DNA from: Pseudomonadota bacterium
GTDB lineage: Bacteria; Pseudomonadota; Alphaproteobacteria; Caulobacterales; Caulobacteraceae
Length of the DNA: 33,844 bases
Assembly: GCA_021808285.1 (NCBI GenBank)
Contig: JAKBBV010000029.1
Coordinates: 1 to 33,844 of the forward strand
Direction: 5' to 3'
The notes beneath the pieces were generated by a model, which saw only the letters and a list, made by a program, of their open reading frames with translations, did no database searches and had not been told where the DNA came from. Both the position numbers and the translations under genes were made by a program. Shown piece after piece: positions 15,944-24,539 of the stretch. Within the stretch, counting starts at the first letter, position 1. The number at the start of each line of letters is the position of its first letter.

Positions 15944-16948
15944 CTACCCCACCTTCCCAGCGGCCCGCGCCAGACGATCCCGGATCGCCTCGCCGAGGCC
16001 GTCTCCAGGGATGTCCGCCACCGCAATGCCGACCGGGGCGCGCGCGTCCGCCGCCCTCAGGAAGGCGAACAAATTGGCCGCCGCCTCGGCCAGATCGCCC
16101 GAGGGGCTGAGATTCATGACCGCTGGCCCCTGATCGCTTGGGCCAAAGGCGAGGAAAACCTCCCCAGGTCCTGGCCCTTCGGCGCCAAGCCGAACCGGCG
16201 CTTGAGGCGCATAATGGCGCGCGAGCCGCCCAGGCGAGCGACGGGCGTCGGCGCCAGCGTCCGCAAGCGGCCCCAAAATCTCGACGAGAGCCTCACGCGT
16301 CACCGCGCCGGGACGCAACAGACGCGGCGGACCCTCGAGAAGGCTGACTACCGTCGACTCCAGGCCAACGGCGCATGCCCCGCCTTCTAGAGCTACCGCC
16401 GCCTTGTCGCCGAGTTCGTCCATTGCCGCGACCAGGGTGGTCGGGCTGGGACGGCCTGATCGATTCGCTGACGGCGCCGCTAGAGGTCCATTGAATGCCT
16501 TCAACAGCGCCATTGCCACCGGGTGGGCAGGCGAGCGGACCGCGACCGTATCAAGTCCGGCGCGAGCGAGATCGCAGACGCCTCCGGCCCGAGCCGGGGC
16601 CACAAGGGTCAAAGGGCCCGGCCAAAACGCCTCGGCCAGCCGCAGGGCCCGATCATCAAAGGCGGCGATCCTCAGGGCGGCCTCGAGATCGGCCACATGC
16701 GCGATCAGCGGATTGAATTGCGGGCGATCCTTGGCCGCATAGATCGCGGCGACAGCATGGTCGGAACGGGCGTCCCCGGCCAAACCGTATACCGTCTCGG
16801 TCGGTGTCAGGACCAGCAGGTCCTCCCTGAGGGCGCGCACCGCGGCCGCGATGTCGCCGTCTGGACTGCACCGGGTCAGGGTAAGAGGCGCGCGCGTATC
16901 GAGACCGTCGCTGTGACTTGGTCGGGCAAGGTGTCCGTGGCCTTCCAT
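15944..16948 (-). CDS. tsaC: L-threonylcarbamoyladenylate synthase (TsaC/Sua5, long form)
   Basis: This enzyme makes threonylcarbamoyl-AMP from threonine, bicarbonate and ATP, the first step of the t6A37 tRNA modification. The YrdC domain (about residues 33-215) shows LTPTETVYGLAGDA, the KxR signature AAKDRPQFNPL (K73, R75) and APSANRSGRPSPTT. A C-terminal Sua5 domain follows after the linker RSPGRLARHYAPQAP, so this is the two-domain form. The only ATG before the conserved core is at 16948, which makes the first 24 codons overlap the 3' end of yceI by 73 bp. No better ATG, GTG or TTG is visible between that ATG and the core, and its ribosome-binding site is weak (GGAG about 13 bases away). 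The start is therefore uncertain; the identity is not. Confidence 0.9.
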   Translation of the reverse strand: MEGHGHLARPSHSDGLDTRAPLTLTRCSPDGDIAAAVRALREDLLVLTPTETVYGLAGDARSDHAVAAIYAAKDRPQFNPLIAHVADLEAALRIAAFDDRALRLAEAFWPGPLTLVAPARAGGVCDLARAGLDTVAVRSPAHPVAMALLKAFNGPLAAPSANRSGRPSPTTLVAAMDELGDKAAVALEGGACAVGLESTVVSLLEGPPRLLRPGAVTREALVEILGPLADAGADARRSPGRLARHYAPQAPVRLGAEGPGPGEVFLAFGPSDQGPAVMNLSPSGDLAEAAANLFAFLRAADARAPVGIAVADIPGDGLGEAIRDRLARAAGKVG

Positions 16949-17490
16949 TCGTTCTGGCCTACTCCGAAGGCGAGACGGCTGATCGCGGCCTGACCGTTCA
17001 TCGTCGCCACCCCGTTCGAAATGGAGAGCGTGAACGGCAATGTCAAAGGGCGCGTAACGCCGCGCAAGGTCAGATTCCCCTGGGCGACATAGCGATCGCC
17101 GCCAAGCGCCCTGAAGGTGTGGGCCTCGAAACGGGCCTGGGGAAAGGCCGTAGCATCAAAGAACACGGCGGTGGGCAGGGCCTGTTCCTGATCAGGATTA
17201 CCCGTTCGCACGGCCCGCATATCCAGAACGGCGACGACACTAGCCCTGGAAAGATCGCGCGGATCGAAACGGATCTGGGCGTCCCAGCGAGGAAAGTCCC
17301 CCGCCACCCTCACGCCCCCAAAGCTCGTGACGAAGCCGACCCTTGAGGCGGCATGTTCCACGCTCCAGACCCCCGAAGCGGCGCATAGGGATGGAGAGGC
17401 GACGATCATACAGATCAGGACCAGCGCCGACGGCAGCGCACGCCATACCTTTCGGCGGCCCGAGATCGGAAGTGTGGGTTGAGCCTTCAT
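16876..17490 (-). CDS. YceI family periplasmic lipocalin-like protein
   Basis: A 204-residue protein with a signal peptide: basic N-terminus, hydrophobic stretch at about 19-35, and probable cleavage near SLCAASG. The YceI beta-barrel follows (WSVEHAASRVGFVTSFGGVRVAGDFPRWDAQIRFDP...NLTLRGVTRPLTLPFTL). YceI barrels bind isoprenoid-like amphiphiles in the periplasm. The start overlaps the stop of the cytochrome b561 gene by four bases (ATGA), a pairing seen in many proteobacteria, which suggests the two act together. Its 3' end overlaps the annotated tsaC start by 73 bp. The ligand is unknown. Confidence 0.9.
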   Translation of the reverse strand: MKAQPTLPISGRRKVWRALPSALVLICMIVASPSLCAASGVWSVEHAASRVGFVTSFGGVRVAGDFPRWDAQIRFDPRDLSRASVVAVLDMRAVRTGNPDQEQALPTAVFFDATAFPQARFEAHTFRALGGDRYVAQGNLTLRGVTRPLTLPFTLSISNGVATMNGQAAISRLAFGVGQNEWKATDTLPDQVTATVSIRARLLP

Positions 17491-18062
17491 CGCACGGCTC
17501 CGGGAAGCATCCTCAACAGAACCTTATCCCTGAGCAGGAACTGATGGCGCATCGCGGCGGCCACATGCAGGACGATCATCCCATAGGCGAGCTTCGCCAG
17601 AAGGTGATGCGCCGCAGTTGCGACATTATGCGCCGAGGTCATTTGCGCAGGGGGCAAATGGGTCAACGCGCCGATCGCCGGCCAGGGAATCAGTCCGAAA
17701 AGCGTGATCGGGCGGATGTGAATGAGCGGACTGGCTGAACTCAGCGCCCAACCGGTCAGAGGCATGCCGATCATCACCACATAGAAGAGGCCATGCACCG
17801 CCCTAGCGACGGACTTCTCCATGGCGTTCATGTCCTGAGGCAGGGGCGGAGGCGGCGACGCCAGCCTCCAGCCAAGCCGGGCCAGACTGAGAATGAGGAT
17901 CGAGATTCCGATCGATTTATGCAGCTGGACCAGGGTATCCTTGTCGAAGCCGTGCAAGCCGTCGAACCGCCAGGCCAGCGCAATGTTTGTCAGGATCAGG
18001 GCCGCGATCAGCCAGTGCAGAACCAGGGCTACGCTGTTGTAACGGGACGAGGTCGCCGCCAT
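17487..18062 (-). CDS. Cytochrome b561 family membrane protein
   Basis: A 191-residue di-heme-type cytochrome b of the inner membrane, of the bacterial b561 (YodB/CybB) family that oxidises quinol. Four hydrophobic helices are visible, at about residues 10-30, 50-66, 88-108 and 150-172. Candidate heme ligands are H16 (VLHW), H48 (LHKSIG), H90 (VHGLFY), H152/H153 (AHHLLAK) and H166 (VLHV). I chose ATG 18062 because AAGG lies nine bases upstream; the ATG at 18080 has no such site. It heads a probable operon with yceI, tsaC and the flavoprotein, and is divergent from the acyl-CoA dehydrogenase. Confidence 0.88.
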   Translation of the reverse strand: MAATSSRYNSVALVLHWLIAALILTNIALAWRFDGLHGFDKDTLVQLHKSIGISILILSLARLGWRLASPPPPLPQDMNAMEKSVARAVHGLFYVVMIGMPLTGWALSSASPLIHIRPITLFGLIPWPAIGALTHLPPAQMTSAHNVATAAHHLLAKLAYGMIVLHVAAAMRHQFLLRDKVLLRMLPGAVR

Positions 18063-18120
18063 GGTCCAGAGCCTTCGCATCAGCCCGGTAAGAGCCGGTC
18101 AACACCGCTTAGCGCGGACC

Positions 18121-18132
18121 GAACAATTGTTC
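18121..18132. promoter_or_regulatory. Perfect 12-bp palindrome, candidate operator
   Basis: GAACAATTGTTC is a perfect inverted repeat in the 127-bp region between the divergent cytochrome b561 and acyl-CoA dehydrogenase starts, 58 bp before the latter. A CTAGAC immediately follows and could be part of a -10 element. A site for a dimeric repressor (TetR or MarR type are common for acyl-CoA dehydrogenases) is inference. No regulator gene is adjacent. Confidence 0.45.
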
Positions 18133-18189
18133 TAGACAAGGGCTCACTCCCCGTCGTCACGGCAGCGTCCCAAAGTCTCAGGAGTCGGT

Positions 18190-19971
18190 ATGACCTATAA
18201 AGCGCCCGTCCGGGACATTCTTTTCTCACTCTACGCCGCGGCCGGCTTCGACGCCCTTGGGACACTCTTTCCGGCAGCCGACAAGCCGACGGTGGAGGCG
18301 ATCGTCCACGGGGCTGGGGACTTGGCGACAAACATCCTTGCGCCGCTGAACCGATCTGGCGACCTGGAAGGCGCGCAGTTCGAGAACGGCAAAGTTCGCA
18401 GCCCGAACGGGTTTGGCGCCGCCTACAAGGCGTTTGCCGAGGGCGGCTGGCACGGCCTGGCCGCACCGGCGATGTTCGGCGGCCAGGATCTGCCCAAGGC
18501 GCTCGAGACAGCTGTGTTCGAGTCGATACAGGCCGCCAACATGGCCTTCGGCTTGTGCCCAATGCTCACAGTCGGGGCCATCGAAGCGATCTCCGCCAAT
18601 GGGGATGATGTCCAGAGGACGCGCTTTCTCCCGCCTCTGATCAGGGGGGAATGGTCGGGGACTATGAACCTGACCGAGCCTCAGGCCGGCTCTGACCTTG
18701 CTCTGGTCTCAACCCGGGCGACGCCAGACGGCGATGGCGGCTTTCGCCTCGACGGCCAAAAGATCTTCATCACCTGGGGTGACCACGATCTGGCCGAGAA
18801 CATTGTGCACCTGGTTCTCGCGCGGCTCCCAGACGCCCCCCCGGGCTCGCGGGGCCTGACTATGTTCGTGGCGCCGAAGCGGCTGGTTGGCGCTGACGGA
18901 TCGCTCGGCGCAACCAACAGCCTTCGCCCCGCAAGCCTGGAGCATAAGCTCGGCATTCATGCCTCGCCCACCTGCGTGATGCTGTTCGATGGCGCTCAGG
19001 CGGAAATGATCGGTGCGCCCAATCAGGGCCTTGCGGCCATGTTCGTGATGATGAACGCCGCTCGTGTCCATGTTGGCGTGCAGGGCGTGGGACTTGCCGA
19101 GCGCGCCTACCAGCAAGCCCTGGCCTTCTCTCTGGAACGTCAGCAAGGACGGTCGGCCTGGACCGGCGCCTGGCCCTCACGTCTGTTCGATCACCCCGAC
19201 GTGCGCCGATCGCTGATGTTGATGAAGGCGCGGATCGAGGCGGCGCGAGGCCTCTGTCTTTCCACGGCGCTAGCTGGCGATCTGGCCCGGCGCGCTGTTA
19301 ACCCGATGGACCGCGAGAGCGCCCGCCTCCGGGAAGACCTACTAACACCGATCGCCAAGGCTTGGTCCACGGATATGGCGGTCGAGGTGGCCTCGGTCGG
19401 GCTGCAGGTTCATGGCGGTATGGGTTTCGTGGAGGAGACCGGCGCCGCCCAGCACTATCGGGACGCTCGGATCCTGCCGATCTATGAAGGCGCGAATGGT
19501 ATTCAGGCCATCGACCTGATGGGACGCAAGCTTGCCCTTGGCAAGGGACGGGCCGTGCGCGAACTGGTGGGCGAGATTTTCCCCACGGCGGGGGCGCTAA
19601 AGAGCGCCGATGACGCTTGGCTGCACACCATCGGCGCTCGACTCGAGGCCGGCCTGGCGGCGGTTCAATCGGCGACCGGCTGGATGCTCGAGCGACGCGG
19701 TCACGCCCAGCCCGACGCCCTGGCCGGAGCAACCCCCTATCTGCAGTTGCTCGGCGATGTAGTCGGCGGGTGGATGCTGGCGAAGGGCGCCCTCGTGGCC
19801 TCTGAAGCCCTGGCCAGGGGCGAGGGTCCTGCGGATTACTATCGCACCAAGATCGGACTGGCGCGAGTCTATGCCGAACAGGTTCTCAGTCGCGCGCCCG
19901 GCTTGGCCCAGGCGGTGAGCCAAGGCGCCATCGATCTCTTCCGCGCGACGCCCGAGGCCTTGGGCGCTTGA
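18190..19971 (+). CDS. Acyl-CoA dehydrogenase (DmdC-like, long form)
   Basis: A 593-residue FAD-dependent acyl-CoA dehydrogenase, longer than the about 380-residue classical enzymes because of a C-terminal extension (about 450-593). This is the layout of the DmdC/FadE-like group. Landmarks are the opening TYKAPVRDILFSL, the substrate/FAD loop NLTEPQAGSDLALVSTRA (160-177), KIFITWGDHD, LEHKLGIHASPTC, LQVHGGMGFVEE and the catalytic base E433 in IYEGANGIQA. DmdC itself acts on 3-methylmercaptopropionyl-CoA, but many relatives handle ordinary fatty acyl-CoAs, so the substrate is open. GGAG at 18181-18184 precedes the ATG by five bases. It stands alone and shares its upstream region with the palindrome at 18121. 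Confidence 0.92.
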   Translation: MTYKAPVRDILFSLYAAAGFDALGTLFPAADKPTVEAIVHGAGDLATNILAPLNRSGDLEGAQFENGKVRSPNGFGAAYKAFAEGGWHGLAAPAMFGGQDLPKALETAVFESIQAANMAFGLCPMLTVGAIEAISANGDDVQRTRFLPPLIRGEWSGTMNLTEPQAGSDLALVSTRATPDGDGGFRLDGQKIFITWGDHDLAENIVHLVLARLPDAPPGSRGLTMFVAPKRLVGADGSLGATNSLRPASLEHKLGIHASPTCVMLFDGAQAEMIGAPNQGLAAMFVMMNAARVHVGVQGVGLAERAYQQALAFSLERQQGRSAWTGAWPSRLFDHPDVRRSLMLMKARIEAARGLCLSTALAGDLARRAVNPMDRESARLREDLLTPIAKAWSTDMAVEVASVGLQVHGGMGFVEETGAAQHYRDARILPIYEGANGIQAIDLMGRKLALGKGRAVRELVGEIFPTAGALKSADDAWLHTIGARLEAGLAAVQSATGWMLERRGHAQPDALAGATPYLQLLGDVVGGWMLAKGALVASEALARGEGPADYYRTKIGLARVYAEQVLSRAPGLAQAVSQGAIDLFRATPEALGA

Positions 19972-19981
19972 TTCAAATAAA

Positions 19982-20004
19982 GGGCGGCGATGCTTTCGCC
20001 GCCC
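19982..20004 (-). terminator. Intrinsic terminator after the peroxiredoxin gene
   Basis: GGGCGGCG and CGCCGCCC form a perfect 8-bp stem with a 7-base loop. On the - strand the stem is followed by TTTATTT, giving a standard Rho-independent terminator 16 bp after the peroxiredoxin stop. On the + strand no T-run follows, but the hairpin may still help end the acyl-CoA dehydrogenase transcript. Confidence 0.8.
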
Positions 20005-20019
20005 CTGGCGTCACCGGCT

Positions 20020-20502
20020 TCAGATCTGCGCTAGCATGTACTCCGCCGAAGACACGCGGAACTCGCCGCCCGCCTCCACATTCAGTTCGACGATCACCCC
20101 GTCCCGAGCCAGCAAAGAATAGCGCTGTGACCGCAGGCCCATGCCGAAACGCGAGCCATCGAGCTCCAGGCCCATGGCCCGCGTGAAGTCGCCATTACCA
20201 TCGGCAAGCATGAGAATATCATCGCCGACGCCTTGATCGGCGCCCCAGGCCTTCATGACAAAGACATCATTCACGGAAACGCAGGCGATCGTATCGACGC
20301 CCTTGGCCCGGAAGGCCGCGACCTCGGCCTTGAAGCCGGGGAGGTGCTTGGCCGAACAGGTCGGAGTAAATGCGCCGGGCACCGCGAACAGGGCCACCGT
20401 CTTGCCCTTGAACAGGTCCTCGGAAGTCAAGGGCGCAGGTCCGTCCGGCCCGAACACGGTGAATGTGGCTGCGGGGAGTGAGACTCCGATTTTTGCGGTC
20501 AT
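20020..20502 (-). CDS. Peroxiredoxin, Prx5 type (redoxin domain)
   Basis: A 160-residue thiol peroxidase that reduces hydrogen peroxide and organic hydroperoxides, probably with glutathione or a glutaredoxin as reductant. The active-site segment is VPGAFTPTCSAKHLPGF with peroxidatic C49. Another Cys (about C74, TIACVSVND) is at a position common in Prx5 proteins. The Arg of the active site is in GLRSQRYSLL. Length and the CVSVNDVFVMKAW signature fit bacterial Prx5/AhpE-like proteins. The gene is monocistronic, with a clear terminator downstream and a divergent yqgE upstream. Confidence 0.92.
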   Translation of the reverse strand: MTAKIGVSLPAATFTVFGPDGPAPLTSEDLFKGKTVALFAVPGAFTPTCSAKHLPGFKAEVAAFRAKGVDTIACVSVNDVFVMKAWGADQGVGDDILMLADGNGDFTRAMGLELDGSRFGMGLRSQRYSLLARDGVIVELNVEAGGEFRVSSAEYMLAQI

Positions 20503-20646
20503 GAAAGCACCTCTGAGGGACGAACCTAGATCAGCGAATTAACGCGAAGCCGCAGCTGCCGCCAGGGTCCTGCGCACGTTGGCGCAGAGTCCGGCTAGGC
20601 TCCGGGCTTGATCCAAATGGCGCGAGGGCCGATCCTTGGTGTTGCG

Positions 20647-21219
20647 ATGACCTCTCTGGACCCCGGCTATCTCATCGGCCGCCTTCTGGTCGCCATGCCG
20701 GGCGTTGAGGATTCGCGCTTCGAGCGGTCTGTCGTCCTCCTGTGCCTGCACGATCAGAACCACGCAATGGGGCTGGTCATTAACCGCCCGGTGGGGAACT
20801 TGACTCTCGAAGGCCTGTTTCGGCAGCTGGACGTGGATCCTGGCCGGGCCGGAGCGGAACCTGTGCTCTGGGGAGGTCCTGTGGAGCCGGAGCGCGGGTT
20901 CGTATTGCACAGCGACGATCAGGGCCTGTCGGAGGCGAGTTTGCGCATCTGTGGAGGCCTGGCCCTGACAGCGACCCGCGACATTCTCGAAGGTCTCGCC
21001 GGCCGACGAACGCGTCCACGGCAGGCGGCAATGGCGGTCGGCTATTCGGGATGGGGCGCCGGCCAGCTTGAAAGCGAGATCCGCAACAATGTCTGGCTGA
21101 CATGCGAGCCGGATGAGGCGCTCTTGTTCGACGCGGACTATCCGAGAAAATGGTCCCGGGCCTTGGCCAAGATCGGCGTCAGCGCCGCACGTCTGACACC
21201 CTTCTCAGGACGGGCGTGA
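20647..21219 (+). CDS. YqgE/AlgH family protein
   Basis: A 190-residue protein of the YqgE (AlgH) family. The conserved opening GYLIGRLLVAMPG...FERSVVLLCLHDQNHAMGLVINRP is clear, with LWGGPVEPERGFVLH in the middle and AVGYSGWGAGQLESEIRNNVWL near the end. The biochemical role of the family is not settled. In many bacteria yqgE sits beside the Holliday-junction nuclease gene yqgF, which I do not see here. ATG 20647 fits the family N-terminus; an ATG at 20617 and a TTG at 20608 are in frame alternatives, and no start has a good ribosome-binding site. Confidence 0.9.
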   Translation: MTSLDPGYLIGRLLVAMPGVEDSRFERSVVLLCLHDQNHAMGLVINRPVGNLTLEGLFRQLDVDPGRAGAEPVLWGGPVEPERGFVLHSDDQGLSEASLRICGGLALTATRDILEGLAGRRTRPRQAAMAVGYSGWGAGQLESEIRNNVWLTCEPDEALLFDADYPRKWSRALAKIGVSAARLTPFSGRA

Positions 21220-21252
21220 ATTGGACCAGGGCGCCGGAAAGCAGGGTTCGGA

Positions 21253-21843
21253 TCAGAACTCACGCCTCAAGGCAGGCGAGAGCAGGCCGAATAGAACGTG
21301 GTCACGCCATGCGCCATCGATTCGCAGATAGGACCGCGCCAAGCCTTCCTGTTCGAACCCGGCCTTCAGCAAGACACCCCGTGAGGCTGTGTTCGTGGGA
21401 ATACAAGCGGCTTCGATCCGATGCAGACCTAGGCGGTCGAAGGCAAAGGCGCTGACGGCCCTCACCGCGTCAGTGGTATAGCCCTGCCGGCTGTGCTCCC
21501 GCCCGACCCAATAACCGATGGAGCCCATCTGGGCGACGCCCCTGCGAATGTTCGAGAGGGTGATGCCCCCCACCATTGCATCATCGGATTTGCGAAAAAC
21601 CAGAAAAGGATAGGCAAGGCCCCGTTCCATATCTTGCCCATAGGCTGCCAAACGCCGCCGATAGGCCGCCCGGGTGAGGTCATCCGCGGGCCACGTCGGC
21701 TCCCACGGTTGGAGGAAGGCGCGGGATTTGTCGCGCAACTCCGCCCACTCGGAGAAGTCGGCGAGACGGTGCGGCCTCAGGCGCACTCCGCCCAAGGCAA
21801 GCCGCAGCTCGTGGTCGCTCGACATCCAATCCAGCAGCGCCAT
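21253..21843 (-). CDS. GNAT family N-acetyltransferase (RimJ/RimL-like)
   Basis: A 196-residue acetyltransferase of the RimJ/RimL subgroup, whose members acetylate N-termini of ribosomal or other proteins and small amines. LRLALGGVRLRPHRLADFSEWAELR opens the domain. MVGGITLSNIRRG, SIGYWVGREHSRQGYTTDAV (the acetyl-CoA pyrophosphate loop, with an RQGYTT variant of the usual Q/RxxGxG/A), LGLHRIEAACIPTNTASRGVLLKAGFEQEG and WRDHVLFGLL follow in the expected order. It is close to RimJ in length and motifs, but no target can be named. It starts 39 bp after the M16 peptidase stop and could be the last gene of that cluster. Confidence 0.88.
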   Translation of the reverse strand: MALLDWMSSDHELRLALGGVRLRPHRLADFSEWAELRDKSRAFLQPWEPTWPADDLTRAAYRRRLAAYGQDMERGLAYPFLVFRKSDDAMVGGITLSNIRRGVAQMGSIGYWVGREHSRQGYTTDAVRAVSAFAFDRLGLHRIEAACIPTNTASRGVLLKAGFEQEGLARSYLRIDGAWRDHVLFGLLSPALRREF

Positions 21844-21882
21844 GTCTTATTGTGCCGCGAATGCGCTGTGACGCCAATCGGT

Positions 21883-23151
21883 TCAATCAAACAGGGCGGC
21901 CTTCACCCGTGGCGCGGCTGCCGCAGCACCCTTGGGGCCCAGCGTCGCCGCAGCGAAGCGCCGGTCCGCGAGGTGTCGGGTGTGGAGGTTCTGGATATCC
22001 TCAACGCTAACCGCGTCGATGTCCCGGAGATGGCGAGCGGCTCCCCGCACGGAGCCGAAGCTCAGCAGTTCCACCGCAGACTGTTCGGCGCGTGAGGCCA
22101 GTGACTCCCGGCTCATCAGAAGCCCGGCCTTGAGCTGCGCCTTGGCGCGAGCGAGGTCCTCGGCTTTGAGACCACAGGCGAGATGCCGAATTTCGCGTCC
22201 CACGGCTTCACCCAGGCGACCGACGTCCTCGGCTGCGCAACCCGCATAGACGCCGAGGACCCCCACGTCTGACCAGGACTCGGCGAAGGCGTCGACGGCA
22301 TAGGCCAGACCCAGGCGCTCGCGCACCTCCTGGAACAGGCGCGAGGCCATGCCGCCCCCAAGGATCTCAGTGAACAGTCGATGGGCCCAGTACTGCTCTT
22401 CCTCCAGTGCGGGGCCTGGCAAGAGCAGGACCAGGTGAGACTGCTCCAGGCGCCGTGCGTCCGTAACAACACCCCCGATGAAGCTGCCGGGTTGGGCCTC
22501 GATACCCGCTATGGCGGTGGCCCCACCGAACAGGGCGTCGATCCGCCGCATGATCGCGTCTTCATCCGCCTTTCCAGCGACGCTGACGACCAGTCGATCC
22601 GCGCTATAGAGGCGCCGGCGCCAGTCCTCCAAGGCGGCGGGGGTCGCCGAGGCGAGGGTCGTCGCCTCTCCCAGAATAGGACGCCCCAGAGGCTGCCCTG
22701 GAAACGCCGCGGCTTGGGCCATTTCGAAAACCTGGTCGTCGGGCGTGTCGAACGCCTCGGCGATTTCCTGGGCGACGATGTGCTTCTCCCGCTCCAAGTC
22801 CGAGGCGTGAAGGTGCGGCGCCAGAATGAGGTCAGCGAGAATCTCAAGAGCGCGATCAACACCCTCCGGCAGGGTTCGCGCTTGGAAGCTTGTGCGTTCA
22901 TAGCCTGTCGCGGCGTTGATCTGCCCTCCTTCACCCTCGATTTCCTCAACAAGCTGGCTCGCGCTGCGCCGGCCGGCCCCCTTGAACACCATATGTTCAA
23001 GCAAATGAGACCACCCGCAGTGTTCGGCGTCTTCAAAGCGCGCGCCACGACCAGCAACAGCGCTTATGGCGACGCTTTCATAGGCCGGAGCGGGGTCGAA
23101 GAGCAGCCGAACCCCGTTCGCCAAAGTATGCTGGCGCGTCGTAAGGGTCAC
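21883..23151 (-). CDS. M16 family zinc peptidase (pitrilysin / processing peptidase-like)
   Basis: A 422-residue inverzincin. The zinc site HLLEH (H49, E52, H53) is followed 76 residues later by the third ligand E129 in VAQEIAEAF, and by the family pattern EGGQINAATGYERTSFQARTL. It resembles the mitochondrial processing peptidase beta-like enzymes of Alphaproteobacteria (often named MppP or PqqL-like), which degrade peptides. The C-terminal half holds the second, inactive repeat. The start is GTG 23151, overlapping the thrC stop by four bases (GTGA), so it is coupled to thrC. This thrC-M16 pairing recurs in Alphaproteobacteria as far as I recall. Confidence 0.93.
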   Translation of the reverse strand: MTLTTRQHTLANGVRLLFDPAPAYESVAISAVAGRGARFEDAEHCGWSHLLEHMVFKGAGRRSASQLVEEIEGEGGQINAATGYERTSFQARTLPEGVDRALEILADLILAPHLHASDLEREKHIVAQEIAEAFDTPDDQVFEMAQAAAFPGQPLGRPILGEATTLASATPAALEDWRRRLYSADRLVVSVAGKADEDAIMRRIDALFGGATAIAGIEAQPGSFIGGVVTDARRLEQSHLVLLLPGPALEEEQYWAHRLFTEILGGGMASRLFQEVRERLGLAYAVDAFAESWSDVGVLGVYAGCAAEDVGRLGEAVGREIRHLACGLKAEDLARAKAQLKAGLLMSRESLASRAEQSAVELLSFGSVRGAARHLRDIDAVSVEDIQNLHTRHLADRRFAAATLGPKGAAAAAPRVKAALFD

Positions 23152-24539
23152 GCTGGGCGATCCCGCAGCGCGGCCTTGAGAGCTTCGAAATCGATAGGGA
23201 GGCGTTCAAATCGTTCCGGGCGCGCGGCGAGACCCTCGGCCTGAGCCGGCAGCATCGGGGCTCGACCCGTTGCGGTAAAGACAGCTTGCGGAAACTTCGC
23301 CGGGTGGGCCGTGGACAGCACGATGCGTGGCGTCTCGCCTTCGACGTCCAGGGCCCTGCTAGCCGCCAGGGCCACGGCGGTATGTGGATCAACGAGACCC
23401 AGGCCAAGATCGAAGGCCCGGGTCATGGCGGCCGAGGTTTCCTCCTCACTCACTGCGCGCGCCTGACCCAGGTCGCGGATGGCGTTGAGAGCCGACTCGG
23501 ACAGATTTAGCGCGGCCCCCCCTTCAAAGGCTTCGAACGCCGTGCTGACAGCTTGGCCGTCACGTCCCAGGGCCTCAAACACCAGACGCTCAAAATTGGA
23601 GGCGACTTGGATGTCCATGGCCGGACTTTGCGTAGGCTGGACCGCGCCGCGCTCATAGACGCCCGTCGCGAAGGCCCTTGGAAGGATGTCGTTCTGGTTT
23701 GTACAGACGAGAAGTTCGACAATGGGCAACCCCATGGCCCTGGCTGTCCAGCCCGCGAAGGCGTCACCAAAATTTCCCGACGGCACGGCGAATGCGACCT
23801 TCCGCCCAGGTGAACCCAGAGCCGAGGCCGCAGCGAAATAGTAGACCGCCTGAGCCAGAATTCGCACGATATTGATGGAGTTGACAGCCGTTAGATTCAT
23901 TTCGCGAGCAAAATCGGCGTCGCGAAACGCCTGTTTCACGAGCGTCTGACAGGCATCGAAGTCGCCGGATACCGCGAAGGCTCTGACATTGGACTCGGGC
24001 GCCGAGGTGATGAAGCGCCGCTGAACGTCGGATATCCGGCCCTCCGGGTAGAGCACCACGACATCCATGTGCTCACGTCCGCGAAAGGCTTCAACGGCGG
24101 CCCCGCCGGTATCGCCGGAAGTGGCGCAGATGATCGTCAGGCGTCCACCGCGACGCTCAAGGATCTCGTCATAAAGGCCCGCAAGCAATTGCATGGCGAT
24201 GTCTTTGAAGGCGAGACTGGGGCCGTGAAACAGCTCCAGAATCCAGCTGGAGGCGGAAATCTGCTTCAGAGGCGTCACCGCCGGGTGAGAGAAGCGCGCA
24301 TAGGCGGTGTGACAGATCTCGACCAAGCGCTCGAAGCCGAACGCCTCGCCCACAAATGGGTGAAGGATCTGCGCCGCAACGCTCTCATACGGCGCTCCGG
24401 CGAAGCCGGCGATTGCCCCCGGCGCCAACCGCGGCCACGACATCGGCGAGTAGAGACCGCCATCAGGCGCGAGTCCCGCCATCAGGGCTTCTTCGAAGCC
24501 CACAGCGGGCGCGGTTCCTCGAGTGGAGATGTACTTCAT
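23148..24539 (-). CDS. thrC: Threonine synthase
   Basis: ThrC converts O-phosphohomoserine to threonine with pyridoxal phosphate. The 463-residue protein shows the N-terminal MKYISTRG and LAPDGGLYSP, the PLP lysine K112 in HGPSLAFKDIAMQ, the cofactor-binding ATSGDTGGAAVEAF and SVAVNSINIVRILAQ-type region (LTAVNSINIVRILAQ), then SGNFGDAFAGW. It belongs to the fungal/proteobacterial long type. The start at 24539 overlaps the stop of the SURF1 gene by four bases (ATGA), although the frame extends to 24578. It sits inside a cluster of cytochrome oxidase genes, with SURF1 before it and an M16 peptidase after it. Confidence 0.96.
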   Translation of the reverse strand: MKYISTRGTAPAVGFEEALMAGLAPDGGLYSPMSWPRLAPGAIAGFAGAPYESVAAQILHPFVGEAFGFERLVEICHTAYARFSHPAVTPLKQISASSWILELFHGPSLAFKDIAMQLLAGLYDEILERRGGRLTIICATSGDTGGAAVEAFRGREHMDVVVLYPEGRISDVQRRFITSAPESNVRAFAVSGDFDACQTLVKQAFRDADFAREMNLTAVNSINIVRILAQAVYYFAAASALGSPGRKVAFAVPSGNFGDAFAGWTARAMGLPIVELLVCTNQNDILPRAFATGVYERGAVQPTQSPAMDIQVASNFERLVFEALGRDGQAVSTAFEAFEGGAALNLSESALNAIRDLGQARAVSEEETSAAMTRAFDLGLGLVDPHTAVALAASRALDVEGETPRIVLSTAHPAKFPQAVFTATGRAPMLPAQAEGLAARPERFERLPIDFEALKAALRDRPA

